A stretch of 64,000 nucleotides of DNA, taken from the NCBI GenBank assembly GCA_018389105.1, contig JACATO010001688.1, forward strand, positions 62,001-126,000. The letters are read 5' to 3'. This DNA is from Nautilus pompilius. Taxonomy: Eukaryota; Mollusca; Cephalopoda; Nautilida; Nautilidae. The translations under genes were made by a program, and so were the position numbers. The notes under the pieces were generated by a model. That model had not been told where the DNA came from. It worked only from the letters and a program-made list of their open reading frames with translations, and made no database searches. This document shows positions 1-12,967 of this stretch, in pieces (position 1 is the first letter of the stretch; each line of letters starts with the position of its first letter).

Positions 1-115
1 CCCCCTCCCATATTCTCTCTCCCCCTCTCTCTCTCTCTCTCTCTCTCTCCCTCTCTCTCCCCTCCCATTATCTCCTCCCCCTCCCCCCTCTCTCTCTCTC
101 AACCTCTTTCTCTGC
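1..115. repeat. CT-rich low-complexity tract
   Basis: Pyrimidine-rich run of CT dinucleotides broken by short C runs. No TGACGTCA unit is present here, unlike the later CT arrays, so it may be a separate microsatellite or the edge of an array lying outside the window. Confidence 0.9.
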
Positions 116-671
116 GTAACAGGTTAAATCCGATCCTTCCTTCCCATTCCGAGATTTCATTTTCCTGTTATTTTATCGTGATGTTGGCGGCTTGTGGCAC
201 GTGAACAGCCGTCGCATAAAATCTTGTCAGCCGTACCTTCCGGATTAGAGTGTTTCTCGCCCAGCCTCGGCGAGGTCCGCCCGATCTGGTTTGGAGAGGG
301 GGGGTGGTTACTGAAAATATACCGAATAAGAGCAGTGCGTGTACTGACTGTTCGCCGTCCGTGGCAGGGACTGGCAACTACCTCCTTTACCTACTCAAAA
401 TAAGTTTTAATAACACGCGGTTTGCTGTTTCTTACGTTTGGTTAAGGAGACGGACAGACAGTGGACGTGAAGGTGACGAGGTACCCGGACGCAAGCCACT
501 CGAATACCGAAGCGCGTCCGAGAAGCCAGCTAGCTCCCTTATAGCCGTAACCCCGAACCTGCGACTTGTCCAAGTGCTTACGGCCCTTCAACTGATCCCT
601 CCTAAAACCTGGCGCATCTCTCTTTAACCGACCGCATATTCTAAATACTGAAAAAAGCCGGAACGATTCCA
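116..671. other. Unrecognised sequence before the LINE
   Basis: Only short overlapping open frames occur on both strands, with no motif I recognise. The 5' boundary of the following retrotransposon is uncertain, so the last part of this stretch may belong to it. Confidence 0.5.
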
Positions 672-789
672 ATGGATCGGTCGATGGTCCAGCAGCTGTT
701 AGGTGCCCGCCTTCCGCTATTTACTCTGGTTCCTGGTTTAGCTCTGCCACAGCTGGCTAGAAGGACGGTGCCCACAGTCGTGGAGAACC

Positions 790-1967
790 GCTGTTATCAT
801 CCCATTTCTGAAGAAAGGGAAAGATCCACAAGCAATAGAAAGCTATCGCCCCATCGAACTCACATCTACCATCGGGATAGTGCTAGAGCGGATGATTGTA
901 AACCGTCTCTCATGGTGGCTAGAAGAGCATTCGTTGCTGAGCCCGTGGCAAGCTGGTTTCCGTAAGGGGCGCAGCACTGCGGACCAATGTCTCCGGTTGT
1001 CACAACACATTGCCGACGGCTTTCAATCGTCACAGACTCCGGACAGGGATCGCCCTTTTCGATTTCAGCAAAGCTTACGACTGCGCTTGGAGAACGGGGC
1101 TACTGCGTAAGATGATGCGGTTTGGTGTACCGCAGCGCTTCCTGAGATGGGTGTCCGTGTGGCCGGCGAATCGCATTGCCAGAGTTCGCATAACCTCCTC
1201 TGAGAGCAGACCGCGCAACTTCAAAGGTCTACCACAGGGATCGATACTATCACCTCTCCTATTTGTCATCTACATAAACGACCTCTTAAGTCGCTTCGAG
1301 GAACCGACCCTTGTCAGCGCATATGCCGACGACTTGGCGATAGCGTGCAGCGCCCAGAACAAGGAAGATGTCAATCACAAACTGCAGACAGAAGTGGATA
1401 AAGTGGTTTCCTGAAGTGATGAAGCGCACCTCACCCTCAAAATGTGAGGTGTCATTCTTCAGGCTTGCATCCAATGAGGAACGTTGGCAGCCGAACATCA
1501 CCACTGAAGGCTCACGCCTCAATCATAATCCGGCTCCAACCTTTCTTGGCGTTCGCTACCATAGACAGTTGTCCTTCAATGAACACGTCAAGACGACCTG
1601 CCAAGCGATGTCAAGTAGAACAAACCTCCTCCACGCCCTCGGGAGCACAACTTGGGGATGGCGGCAAGCGGATCTACGCACGGTGTACATTGCTACCCAG
1701 CGCAGCCTCGCCGAATACGCTGCACCCTGGATTTCCAAAACCAACTTGAACAAGCTGGAGAGTGCGCAACTAAACGCCGCACGCGCCATCACTGGCCACC
1801 TTCGATCAACCCCGGCAGAGTTTGTCCTACAAGAAGCCAACCTCACTCCCCTAGCCACTCGTTTTAGGACCCTGTCCCTTCTGAAAGCTGACTCTTGGTT
1901 TCACCTCAACGTGACAGACCCAAGGAGATGGATGGCAACGCGCGACGTCAAGTGTATCCTGGCCTGA
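790..1967 (+). pseudogene. LINE reverse transcriptase, frameshifted
   Basis: The palm and fingers region of a LINE reverse transcriptase, spread over three frames. About 790-1070 reads in one frame (IIPFLKKGKDP, ESYRPI, then AGFRKGRSTADQ). About 1040-1414 continues in a second (LFDFSKAYDCAW with a catalytic Asp, LPQGSILSPLLF, then AYADDLAIACS with the catalytic Asp pair at 1328-1333). 1415-1967 continues in a third with the thumb-like part (SKCEVSFF, PTFLGVRYHRQLSF). The two shifts, near 1050 and near 1410, rule out one continuous product. The catalytic motifs themselves look intact, so decay is mainly by indels, suggesting a fairly recent loss. Confidence 0.85.
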
Positions 1968-2061
1968 CGGAACTCAACCTCCTGCAAGACTCCATAGTCA
2001 CGTTACCTCCTCCCCCACCGTAGGGTCGCCCACCTCCAGCGCCCATTTTGCTGACAACTCG

Positions 2062-2560
2062 ATGCCAACCTCCATACAGCTTGCAAGAGCTGTCCAGACC
2101 ATCAAAGATGCCGGCGAAACCGACATTCAACTCTACACTGATGGATCCACTATGGAAGGTGTCAGGAACGGCGGAGCTGGCTTAGTGGTCATACAGGGGA
2201 CGGACCTCATCCACCAATGGCATGCCCCAACAGGTGCGCACAGCAGTTCCTACCTGTCCGAAAAGGTGGCACTACAAACCGCCCTCGCATGGTTAGAGAA
2301 TCAAGATGACTGTCATTCCGCGACTATCGTCTGTGATTGCAAATCGTTAGTCGAAGCAGTTGGCAATCCGCTACAACCAGATTCTTCCGTGCTGGCGCTG
2401 CAATCGACCATCTCCCAACTACTAACAACCAAGGAGGTACACATAGTCTGGGTACCCGGTCATTGCAACCTGATGGGGAACGACATGGCAGATAAACAGG
2501 CGAGGTTGGGCTCAGCCGCAACACAAGTCGAAAAGGGTGTAGATGCGCCCACACGCCAGG
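2062..2560 (+). pseudogene. LINE RNase H domain
   Basis: A complete-looking RNase H fold sequence, which would degrade the RNA strand of the RNA:DNA hybrid during retrotransposition. Visible catalytic positions are the Asp of YTDGS (about 2140), the Glu of SEKVAL, the Asp of VCDCKSL, the His of VPGHCN and the Asp of GNDMADKQA. The frame is open throughout the domain, then a frameshift near 2560 separates it from the C-terminal zinc motif. It differs in frame from most of the upstream reverse transcriptase. It is part of the same LINE rather than a cellular RNase H, because it sits between the reverse transcriptase and the CAA tail. Confidence 0.85.
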
Positions 2561-2895
2561 CTATCATCCGCCGACTGGATCGACGCCAGACTGCAATCAC
2601 TGCAGACAAGCACGCCGAGCGAGGAGAAATCAGAACTGACGGACCTCATCAGGTTTCGGTCCGGGCATCATCCGAAACTCCGACGCTGGCTGTGCCCCGC
2701 AGGCAAAGCCGAGAGCGACATCTGCCGGTCCTGCGCGGAAGAGGAAGAGTCATCCGAACACCTTTGGATGCGCTGCCCTGCCTTCCTGGCGGACCGTCAT
2801 CACCATCAGCTGGGTCTCTCCTACGACGAGCTCTCTCGACTTCCACGTGCAGCCACAGCGCTACTGAGGACTATCCTCAGGCGCCTGACGCGACG
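2561..2895 (+). pseudogene. LINE C-terminal zinc-finger-like segment
   Basis: After the frameshift the reading continues with RFRSGHHPKLRRW and then CRSCAEEEESSEHLWMRC. This Cys-x2-Cys-x9-His-x4-Cys pattern (Cys at 2722 and 2731, His at 2759, Cys at 2774) is the zinc-binding tail typical of RNase H-bearing LINEs. It is thought to bind nucleic acid near the integration site. The frame then runs into the Asn-coding CAA tail. Confidence 0.75.
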
Positions 2896-2917
2896 CAACA
2901 ACAACAACAACAACAAC
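2896..2917 (+). repeat. (CAA)n 3' tail of the LINE
   Basis: Seven CAA units directly after the last coding segment. It marks the 3' end of the element. Confidence 0.8.
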
Positions 2918-2918
2918 G

Positions 2919-4783
2919 TGTGTTTAGTTATAAGCTGTACAGATCAACTTTGGGGTCGTTGTTTTTTTTCCTTATTCATTGGGGAAAATGTTATCAGTGG
3001 CTGCACCTGCGCAGACGGGATTGACGCGGCGAGCTCGGCCTGGTCGCCATCGTGTTGGCTGCGATGGGGAATGCACGGATACACTGCTGCATTAACCCTG
3101 TCCAATCTAAAGACAACAGGCCCGATGAAGTATTCAGCAGATTTTTATCTTCTCCTGTTTTTTTTTTTTTTTTTTTTTCGGTTTTTCTCGCATTAAAGAA
3201 AATCTCCAGTTATATTTTATATTGGGGCAGCCAACTTCGTTTTGAAGTTAATTTCGGCACCAAGAATAAAGGTCCGACGACTGGCCGGGCGACCTGATGG
3301 GTGGGTAGACGTGGCCAGCCGTTACAAGCTTCGATTTCTTAATTGACGGGGTGATGTCCCCTTTGTAGGGGGAGAGCGTGTCGCGGTCGAGCCCAGGAGA
3401 ACCGTAACAGCGAAGCTTTTAGTGGCCCTGGAAAATGTTCTTCAAAGATAAGTTCGCCAAAATAGATCGTCTCATAAACCGGGCTTATCAGTTTAATTGA
3501 TGCAGTAACAACTTAATAGAAAAAGAATAATGCTGATTACCAACAATCCATAATGCTACTAATGGAGCGAGTGACTTATCGTTCTTGCACTCCCCTCCCC
3601 ACATGGCCAGCATCATCAGCTGATTAATGCGCACGGAATGCTGGGTATCTACAGGGAAGCTGCGTTCTAATTTTACTTTCAATATTATAAGAGATCCTTT
3701 TACTTTAACTGGAGTTTGAGGCACCGTTTGGGGGGGGGGATATCGAATGGTACGGCCCCAGACGAGCGCCTGTGGGTTGGAATGGAAGACAGGGCGTCAT
3801 CCCATTAGACTCCTGTCACAATCCGGACACCGGCCTCATCTGTGTTCCACGTCGGTCCGATGACGGGGCCCGTCTTGCTGCAAAATGTGCGGGTGGACAG
3901 CGAATAATGAAATTGCGTATTCCGGGGTGGTCCACTCGCCGCAACGGCCAGCTCTGTCATATACCGGAAGGTGGAACTGACACGTTTACTTATCATCAGC
4001 TGTCTGATAAACGTCTGGGGGGGCGGGGAGAGAATCCAACGTTGATAAGGTAATCAAATCAGTGTATATCGCGATGTTTTTGACCAGAGTACGGAAACTG
4101 GATTTTTTCAGAGAGTAAAACCGACATCCCGAACATGCAGACGGGCTTCCCCACCGCGCCGATACGTGGGGGCAGGGGCCAGATAAGACTCGCGGTCCGG
4201 TCGCGAGAGTTTCCGAGAACTGGGCGAGTTGAGCACGCGGGAGATCAGATATGGGGTGCGCAAAGTCAGCGAACCGAATGTTGTCCCATCGCTGCGGTCC
4301 ACTCTCCGCGATGTCTTATTAGCTTCAGTGGGGCACCCACGAGATGATAACCCCCACGTCACATCTCAGGTGTGAAGTATGACGTCACGCTCCTAAAAGT
4401 GAGCCCCCAAAGAGGCGTGGCCACGATAACACACGGGCGGAGCTGTACACAACTACTGTGTAGATGATTGCCTAATTTTCACTTCACGTAATTTCAGAGG
4501 TCAGTGAAGGATGCTTTCCGTAAACTCTAGAGGCTCCATCAGATTCTCTAATCTCATCGATAACTCATAAACCAATCTGTTTTCAGCAGTCTAAAACCAT
4601 TACTTCCAGTTTTAAAAAAATTTAAACGTAATCTAAATAAAGTGTAGAAAAAGGAAATAAACAGGTGGAGAATGTCGTGTATAAGTAAGCGATCAGACTG
4701 AGCAATAATAAGTTATTTCTATACAAACAGACATCGAGTCCGCAGTAACAAGTTGCAAGATGCGAACATCTTTGAACTGGTGT
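2919..4783. other. Unrecognised sequence
   Basis: No gene recognised. It holds a T run of about 20 bases at 3158-3178, a run of ten G at 3730-3739, and an isolated TGACGTCA octamer at 4380-4387. The open frames at 3772-4053 and 4108-4362 overlap frames on the other strand and show no domain. Confidence 0.5.
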
Positions 4784-4814
4784 GTCGTCGTCGTCGTCGT
4801 CGTTGTTGTTGTTT
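4783..4814. repeat. (GTC)n(GTT)n compound microsatellite
   Basis: About six GTC or CGT triplets change into four GTT triplets. Confidence 0.9.
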
Positions 4815-6829
4815 TCAATTTTAAGGCGTATTTCTATAATAAACTCTATTTCTGATTCCAAATTTAGTTCACTATCATCAGAGTTTAGGGACTCTTGTCA
4901 TACAGTATATGTACTAATCTAATATAATCCTCATCCATTCAATCGAAGCGGCTGTATATGCGATCAGAGGACGGTTTTTTAGTCTGTCGGTCGTTCAGAA
5001 AAAAATCTTCCCACAATGCATCGCCACGGAAACTCGCGATTTCCTACGAGAAGTCAGTAAAATATCCGCCAATCTTGAGAAAAAAGGGGTTCGCTGTTAG
5101 TTTCGTTGTTCTGCCAGGAAGGCGTTTGTCAACACGGACAATGGGGGAGGGGCAAAGACCTCGTGTGTGATTTCCGGATCCTGTCACTGAGCCCGCGCAA
5201 GTCCACAGAGTTGCGTCCCTTTAAACAAAGCAGCTGGGACAACGGAAGGGCGGACTTCCTAGCAGGAAGGTGCAGAGAAGAGACCGAGGTGCTGAAGAAG
5301 TTACATAAGAGAAGACGGACGGTGCTAGGGGCCAGCACCGGATCCCTGCGGTTGGCATCTGCATCTACAGTTTTAATATCAAGCTATGCCGACACTTTGA
5401 CTGGTTGGCTGTTGTGACTCCCTAGTAATAGCCGACTCGGGACTGTCTAGGGAATTTCTGACTGTCCACACGCTGAAAACCCCTAACTGGCTTGAAAGTC
5501 CCTGCCAAGTTTCCGCTCGAACCACGTGACCCGATATTTTTAATCGTCAGGCATATTATGAAATGTTTAAAACCCCGGAACCATTTTAGGGCTTCCATGC
5601 TGGATTCTTTGTAATATTTCCATACGTTTCGAGCCGAACCGAACCGTTCTCGTCGCACTATTAGATCCGCTGGCAACCGAAGTTTGTTGTCCTCCATGTT
5701 TAGATAACACGTGACAAAGAAGCTCGCAAGCTGTGACAGCGCTTAAAGTCAAGCATGTCAAAACGCTCTGCCGAACTCCGAAGTGGAGTGATGGCCGTGG
5801 CTGACTGTTAACCTTTATTCGTATAAAGTTCTACTAGATTATCAGAACCAAGATTCAGGACAAACAGTTATTATTTATTTTAATCCCACCCACCCCCTCA
5901 TCCGCCCGTCCGCCCGCGCCTCACATTTCCCCCAAATAATCAGAGATAGGTGAGCAAAAACCTGTCTCAAAATGCTCGTGTACCGCGAGTTCCTCTTGAG
6001 ATGGCATCTTCAGACACAGCAGCTTTTTGGGGGAGGGTAGGTAACTGGCCTCGTTGACACCTGACATCTCCACACGTGATAGTGAAGTCAGCAGGAAAAG
6101 AACTGGGAAGCGGTTGCACTTGAAATCTCCATCTATATATATATGTGTGTGTGTGTGTTTTTTTTTAAGCCACCGGTAGATAGAAAATAATAACCTCTTT
6201 ATCTGTAAACTGTACGGTGTTGCAGCGACTGGTCGCTTGTTTGTTCTCGATAAATAGAAAGGAGAGAAATGGTAGCGAGAATTCCACAACCGCAGACCAG
6301 ACTCCGAAACCTTACTTCGGCCAATGGCTGCCTAACCCGATGGTGAGATAAATCGATATACAGTCGACGTAGGTAAGTTATTTCAGTCTAATTGATATCT
6401 ACCTGTACCGCGGATGCCCAACATTTAATATGACTCCCTTGAATCGAGAGCCTGTAAGAACCTGGGGTGAAGGAGCGTAGGGGAGGGAATCGCTCCGAGA
6501 AGATGCGCTCCCTTCCTGTTACACTTACCTGCGGAGAGCCAACCACAACACGCGGGATACATATGTAATCACCAAAGTACATTCCCGTCGGGACTGGAAT
6601 GGCAGTTTATTTTTACCCTTGAAGCTCTGCGAGGATTATAACTTGTTAACTAAAATTAAGAAACATAGAAAGGCGGTGGCGCCACGTCGTTAATAACCCT
6701 GTAGCTTATCGTCGGTCTACGTGAAGAGTTAATACTTAACCCAGTCGTTGGCTCTGTCTACTCACTAGACGGGTCTTTGAGTCTTTGGTAACGGGGATTC
6801 GATCGTTTCTCTTCTCTTCTCTTTTTCAG
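4815..6829. other. Unrecognised sequence
   Basis: No gene recognised. A small (TA)n(TG)n tract lies at 6134-6158. The end of the interval is a polypyrimidine run finishing in CAG, described under the possible exon that follows. Confidence 0.5.
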
Positions 6830-7093
6830 ATGCGATCCACATGCTACGAGCTTTGGTTCGGTATCAGGGAGCAGGTGATGCCCATGATACGTAGATACTT
6901 GGGGTGCTTTGCCCGAGATGGAGAACGATTAGGCTGCAAGAGAGACATCGGTGGGGGGAATTGGAACCTGAAAGAGATTCGATCAAGCGAAAGTCTGAGA
7001 GCGAAACCTTTCTCCCTTCCCAGTCGGTGTTCCCCACGTGTCTTCTCTACTGTTAAAGCTCTACAAAAATGGCAAAACTGCCATTTCGAGTAG
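6830..7093 (+). CDS. Possible exon or small frame behind a strong splice acceptor
   Basis: A run of C and T ending TTTTTCAG (6822-6829) looks like a good 3' splice site. It is followed at once by ATG and an 87-codon open frame starting MRSTCYELWFG and ending NCHFE. No domain is recognised and the composition is not clearly coding. A donor-like CAG|GTGATG lies inside the frame near 6874. It could equally be chance in unique DNA. Confidence 0.18.
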   Translation: MRSTCYELWFGIREQVMPMIRRYLGCFARDGERLGCKRDIGGGNWNLKEIRSSESLRAKPFSLPSRCSPRVFSTVKALQKWQNCHFE

Positions 7094-9935
7094 ATCTGAC
7101 TTTCTAAAGTGGCCATCAGTGAACCTTTAACTTGTTGGTGGCTGTCATGTGATTCCCAACAACATCCCTATTGGGAGCCGTGTGACTCACTGGTTGACAC
7201 GCTATAAACCACTTCAAGTAGGTAATTGCACATAGGATTGTCAGCTGTGATCGTATTATAAACCTAGGTTAAGCCTAGAGGTCCATATTGCAGATGGCAC
7301 CATAATGTGGATTAATATATTATAAGGCGGCAGCCGGCGTGTTAAAGGGGACAGTTCACGAAACATTTTGCAATCTGAATACCTTTTTTTTCTTCTTTTA
7401 AATCTTTATTTTTCCCCCCAAAGACGAATTATTCCGTCGTGTACAGTAAAGCTTCCTCAGACATTCACTTAAATTTAGCAAGACGGCAGGATTCAGTCTA
7501 TCAGAGCAGTCTGGGGAGGAGGAAACCGGGGAAATGGATTTAATTTACGTCTACGATTGGACTTCCGAACGAGGCTCTGCCAATGACAGGGAGGGAGGTG
7601 TTCGTCGGGCCGACACCGGGGCCCCGAGGACCCGGGAGGTCTCTCTCACGTCGGGCTGTTGTTGTTGTTTTCAAAGGCTAATTAAAATCCAAGGCACTGA
7701 CGACTCCCCGACCACTCCGCCATCCCCGGGCTAAGGGTGGAAATTGTCTGTGTATTAAACGCGGTGCCTTCTGAATTTTTCATATTCGTCCCGCCCAGCA
7801 GAGAGCTCCGACCATCCGCATCCGGGATCAGCTACGTTCTGACAAGGGAAGGGGGCTGGCTGGCTGGTTGTCGAAACGGTGTTGTAAACAACTGTGGCAG
7901 ACAACCGAATGGCCGAGGTCTCCTTTCTGTGAAGCGGCAACAACAAGAAACAGGGTTAATAGGGTGACGGAAGGCGAGCGACACTAATACCGGAAGCGGT
8001 GTCGGGGTTCAAGTTTGCGTAAACACCGGCTTGAATGGCGGTATCAGTTAGCTTAAAGGGTTAATCAAGTAAGGCGAACTGTTGGAATAAAAGAAGTTTT
8101 TTTTTTAAAAAAAGAACAATACGGAACGACTATAAACTGCCATGGCTAACAACAACCGGGCCAAATTAAAGCGCCGTGTACTTACTTATAAGTAGTTTTA
8201 GCTCGTGCCTTCGACTAATTAATGACACCTCGCGAAATAACGGATATGATGTTGGGGGGGAGAGAGTTATTTCCTCTCATTAATAATTGTATTATCGCTT
8301 TCCGATGTAAATTATATTTAAAAATTCAGAAAACAACAGATAAAAAAAGGGGGGGAGAGATAACCTTGAAAACAAGAAACACGTGACAAAGTTCAGAACT
8401 CTGTAACTGTGTGTATAGAATTCGCAATTCTTTTAATTCCTGACTAGAACTGTATCGCTTAATCGAAGTGCATTAATTGATTTGTATAATAATTGCATAT
8501 TGATACACATATCTAACGATTTACTGACCGTGTTTTAGGAAGGGGACGGTTTCGGTGTCGGGTCAGATCCGTGTTTTAGGAAAACTCTTCTTTCTTTTTT
8601 TTTGAGAGCCGAGCTGACAACAAGTGCCCGAGTCGCTGTGGCGGAGAGAATGGTGGAAGATGAAAGGTGCGTTCTTCGGAATATGAAGATCGCCGGCTTC
8701 CCTGCCATGCAGAAAAGAAGATAAATAAACAAGCTGTCTGTACGGAGAGTTCGTTTGATCTCACGACCACTCGTTTATAAAATTGGGCCGCGGACAACGA
8801 AAAAACGAAAAGAAATTTTAAAAATTAAATAAATAAACGGAGTACAAAAAAAAAAAAATGGTGGGGGGTTGTAATGTCGATAGATGGAGACATCAGTCTG
8901 GAGAGGATGCTTCCTTATAGTCTGGTTAAAGGCGATTTATCAATTCGACAACTATAAAGACGACGCGCTGCAAGCCAATTCTGCAAATGAGCGATGGGTC
9001 GTGTCGATACAACAATCTTAGCAGCCTGTTTAATACGACCACCGCAGTCGCTGCAAGGATGGGTGGGAGGGGGGACACGGGACAAATAAATCACCTTAAA
9101 GCAGCAGCCAACGATGACATGATCCGCAGAGTAAATCACACAGGAAAATGTCACCACTGACAAAGGAAGAATCACCCACGTGGATCCAATGACGTCATGA
9201 GCGCGCCTCCCCCGAGGGCCACTTGTTACGGAAATGACTTCTGGTCATTTTTGGCACACAAGCAAAAAATTGTTTATTTTGGTAATTTTAAAAACATCTT
9301 TACCCTTAAAGGGAGACGGAAGATTAACTCGGTGCCTACAGCAGGTGCCGGTAGCCTGGTTCCGATTCTGTGACTCGGTTCTAGTGTTTTCAGGCGTGTC
9401 ACGTGTTGCAGAACGAAAGTACTGGTATAAAACGAACTGCTGTCGACAGCGGTCCTTCTGTTTTTTGTTGTTTGTTTGTTTTTTTCCCCCTGCTTTAGAG
9501 GGGGGGGGCAACAAGGAGAAACTATGGATCATCTGCCAGTAGAAACCCGCTTTAAGATACAGAAACGCAGTCAAAATTCAGCCACAGGTGTTGCATCCTC
9601 TCTCTATATCGCCGGACAGCCTTGGCTTTGCAAAGAGGTACAGCGAACAGTGGGGTAGTAGGTTGATACCAATGGTTCCTGTATTCGTAATAATCTAAAA
9701 AAAACAAAATGTTTAATAAAAGCAGATTTAAGATTAACCTAAATATTATTTTCATTTAATCAACCGCATATGAGAAAATCAGCCAACCAACGTCTTATCA
9801 GCTTATCTTCAACTAGCAGATTTATAATCTCTGGAAGACGTAAAGTAGGCTTGACGGCTAATGATCGGAAGCAACACCCAATAGTAAAACTTTTGATAAG
9901 ATTCCAGATTTATTTTTGTTTTTTTTTTAAATTTA
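7094..9935. other. Unrecognised sequence
   Basis: No gene recognised. It contains several G runs (for example nine G at 9500-9508), poly-A and poly-T tracts, and an isolated TGACGTCA at 9190-9197 close to GC-rich sequence. The overlapping opposite-strand frames at 9234-9574 read as low-complexity shadows. Confidence 0.5.
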
Positions 9936-9939
9936 CAGA

Positions 9940-10480
9940 AAGAAATAAGTTCAGGTCGTTCGCTTTTGTTCTGAGTAACCAACTTTTTAGAAAATAGACA
10001 ATTTTGTTTTAAGTTATGTTTATAAAACTTTAGTGGCATGCCACAGAGTTCGACATTGGAACCTCTCTTGTTTTCGGTTTACATGGCATAATAATGCGCT
10101 AAGCGTAAGAATAAGTAGGCAATCGCCCTATAATTGACATTGCAATTAATATAGAGAAGAAGGAAGATGGTTTCTTAACAAGCTAGTGAATGAACTGGTC
10201 GGCTAAGATGGAAATGCGAGTTGTGTTATTTAGATAGACACTAAATTATAAAATTCAGTTTTAGGTAATGTTTTAGAAGTTATTATTAACAAAAATCTGC
10301 TGCACAAAAAAGGGTGGGTTCGGGGATGATAAAGCAAGATATCTGAACAGGCTATTTTGCGTTTTCCAGAACTCACACATAAAGCTAATAATCAGCAATC
10401 GAGACTTCCGGGTATCAGCACTGAGAATTTTCTCTAGATCGTTGCTGTTTAAAAAATGAGGAGGTGTGAAGAATAAAGAA
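9940..10480 (+). pseudogene. Decayed LINE reverse-transcriptase relic 1
   Basis: At 10032 the sequence reads SGMPQSSTLEPLLFSVYM, a degraded form of the reverse-transcriptase motif SGVPQGSxLGPLLF. About 110 bases further, in shifted frames, NWSAKMEMRV resembles the (E/N)WSxKWxMEF segment that follows the catalytic motif in CR1-like and Jockey-like LINEs. Stops and frameshifts are frequent and the YADD box is not legible. It shares these two landmarks with the relics near 27.9 and 56.6 kb, so the three may be old copies of one family. Confidence 0.55.
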
Positions 10481-12967
10481 TTAGAAGCTACTTTTTAAAC
10501 GCCAATGGCTTTTATTGAGGCAAGTTTGCGCTGGTGCTTCTTTCGGTGCCAATACGGTTTTTTTTCCGAATTCCGAGACGATCCTTTTAAGTTTGATCCT
10601 CTCTCACTTCTTGTTCTGAGTCTGGTGACCGCGTCTGACAAACATATGGCGCCTCTCTTCAAGCCCGCACGTTCCACTTCTCTACCCACTGCATGCCAGC
10701 CGCCACGCTCTACCGATTTCCTGCCACAGTAGTAACATTTGCCCGATGCGTGGACTTAATTGAGATATAAAACCCGGAATGTGATTGTAAGCGAACTGCG
10801 GCGTGAAAGTTGAAGGTGGGTACACACTGTCGCTTCTCTGATTCTAGCATCCTTCTGCCGGGGCCAGATTACAGCCCTCGGCCAATCAGCACAGCCGACA
10901 GGGCCGAAGCTGGCTGGCGAACCCATCGACCGCCTCCATTCCACGAGCGCGCGACTCCGTTGTTGTCTTTATTCTCCACGCGGTGTGATATTTGACGTCA
11001 GTGTATCGCGATGTCCGGAGGGAAACGTTTGCTATGAAGGCGCAGAGTTAGCTGCAAGCTCCCTCTAGCAGGGTTCTTCCCCCTGAAGATATTAAACGTG
11101 TCAGGCCCGTCGTGGCGCAGGACAGGATTGTCACTATCTGGCGGCTAACGATGGCACAATGCTTCCTTGCCAGGGCTATTTCCAGCGTTGAGGGTTTGGG
11201 GGGGTGGGGATGAGGGTGGGGGTAATATCCGAGGTAGAGATCGGTGTACGACACGACAACCATAAAACGTTCTTACAGATCTGTGCGAACAACTCACCCC
11301 CGCCACCGCGGTTTCTGTTGTTGACTTCTGCATTAGCGGTCACTCGTCTTCTGCAAACTTGCCGGCCGGCCGGCGGACGGTCCCCTACCCGAAGGCTGCG
11401 CTCAGAACCTCCACCACAACGACACCACACCAGCGGCGGCAGGTGCTCTTTTATCAAACGCCAAATCGCCATCGCCGGTCTTTGGTCAGGTACAAGTTTA
11501 GTGCCGACCGTAAGTGGACCGGGAATGGGATTATTCGCCGCGACGTGGAACCAAGAGACCGCGGACACTGGAGACTAAATCAAGCCTGAGAGAGGACAAG
11601 TAACTATTGTTTCCGCAGCCATTCGTCAGAACTTGCGGAAATATTTGTTGGTGTTCATCCAGTATTTTACGCTTTGCCGCCGCCTAACAAGCAAAAGGAA
11701 TACATATAGAGGGCTATTCCAACTTATATCAGACAGCTGAACCTGAAGTTTCCCCAGAATCTGGTTCGTGTGGTTTTGAAAATGTAGCATTCACCGCAGC
11801 GAAGAATATCTTTCGTGATGTACATCCCAAAATATGGTTTTCCAACTTAATCAAAATATGAAAAAAATACTTGTGTCAATTACCGCTGTCCCACAGGTAT
11901 AAGTAACAATGATGTCTGGTTTTGCATTGAGTGCAAAAATGATCTCTTCGCTCGCATTTGCACCTCTCATAGACTCGGACGGGGGGATAGACAGATTGGC
12001 GGAAGAACTGCAGCCGCTGCTTGCCTGGTTTGAAGGTTATTATGTAGTCCGCCCAGCTCACCGAGGAAATGGAAGAGTGTCTGGCCGTGTCCCCCCCCCA
12101 CAAGAAATGTGGTCCTTGTACAACAGGGTCCCCGACAAAGAAAACAAGATCGACAACCAGGCAGAGCCGAATTGGGAATGATACACCCAACAATACGGAA
12201 GATCATAGGTGGCCTCTAACGCATGGGCGCGATATATATAATAAACAATTAGTGGCGGGTCACAACCCCACCATCCGGGAAGATAGGACCAGAGAAAGTT
12301 CGAAGACGCAGCGTTGATTACCGCCAGGAGGCAAATTCCCGGAAGTCATCGTCGTCGGGGAAAACAAAAGAAGCCTCGTTTCCAAATCGAGCGCCGGTGA
12401 CTTTAGCCTGTCTCACAGGTCGATGTCGAAGGGAACCGGTGATTGAGGGCGGTTAGCATTTAAAAAAAAAAAAAAAAGCAGCCATGCTATGAACAATAAA
12501 TATTCCGGCCTCACTCGACAACGGCCCGCCACTGTGCGGCGATGATAACAACGGGCGAGTTCCTCTCAGGCCGCGCTTCCGTTAAGGTGGCGCGCGCGCA
12601 ATTGTCGTTCTCTGCAACATCTGCCGGGAGCGGCGACTCGCGTCCCACGTGACAAAAGAGGAGGAGGATAAGCGGGGAGCGCGGAGATCACTTCCTTTAG
12701 CTGCCGAAAAATTTCAACACCTGCGGCTCTTTTGCCAAACAGCAACAACAAACGATTCTAAGCAAACACACATCTCGCTGTATTCATCAACTGTTTGGAA
12801 ATTTGGTTTTAGACGGATACATTTCTGCTTTCAAGTTATTAGAAAAATTATTACTGTAATTTATACGTTTTTTATTGCGTAAAATATAAGGTCGAGGTAG
12901 CCTACTAAATCTAGACCACAACCTGGGATTCTTTTCTAAAACCGATTATTACAAATCCCAAGTGAAA

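Larger units (their letters stand above)
672..2918 (+). mobile_element. 5'-truncated non-LTR retrotransposon (I/Jockey-like LINE with RNase H)
   Basis: A LINE remnant containing, in order, a reverse transcriptase, an RNase H domain and a C-terminal zinc motif, ending in about seven CAA repeats (2896-2917). This order and a short triplet-repeat 3' tail are known from I-type and related LINEs. The upstream endonuclease and ORF1 are absent, so the copy is 5'-truncated, which is usual for target-primed insertion. The left edge is set by the first sequence that reads like a LINE and could be off by 100 bp or more. I could not find target-site duplications. The coding part is broken by frameshifts and cannot make a full protein. 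Clade assignment (I versus a Jockey relative) is inference. Confidence 0.8.
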
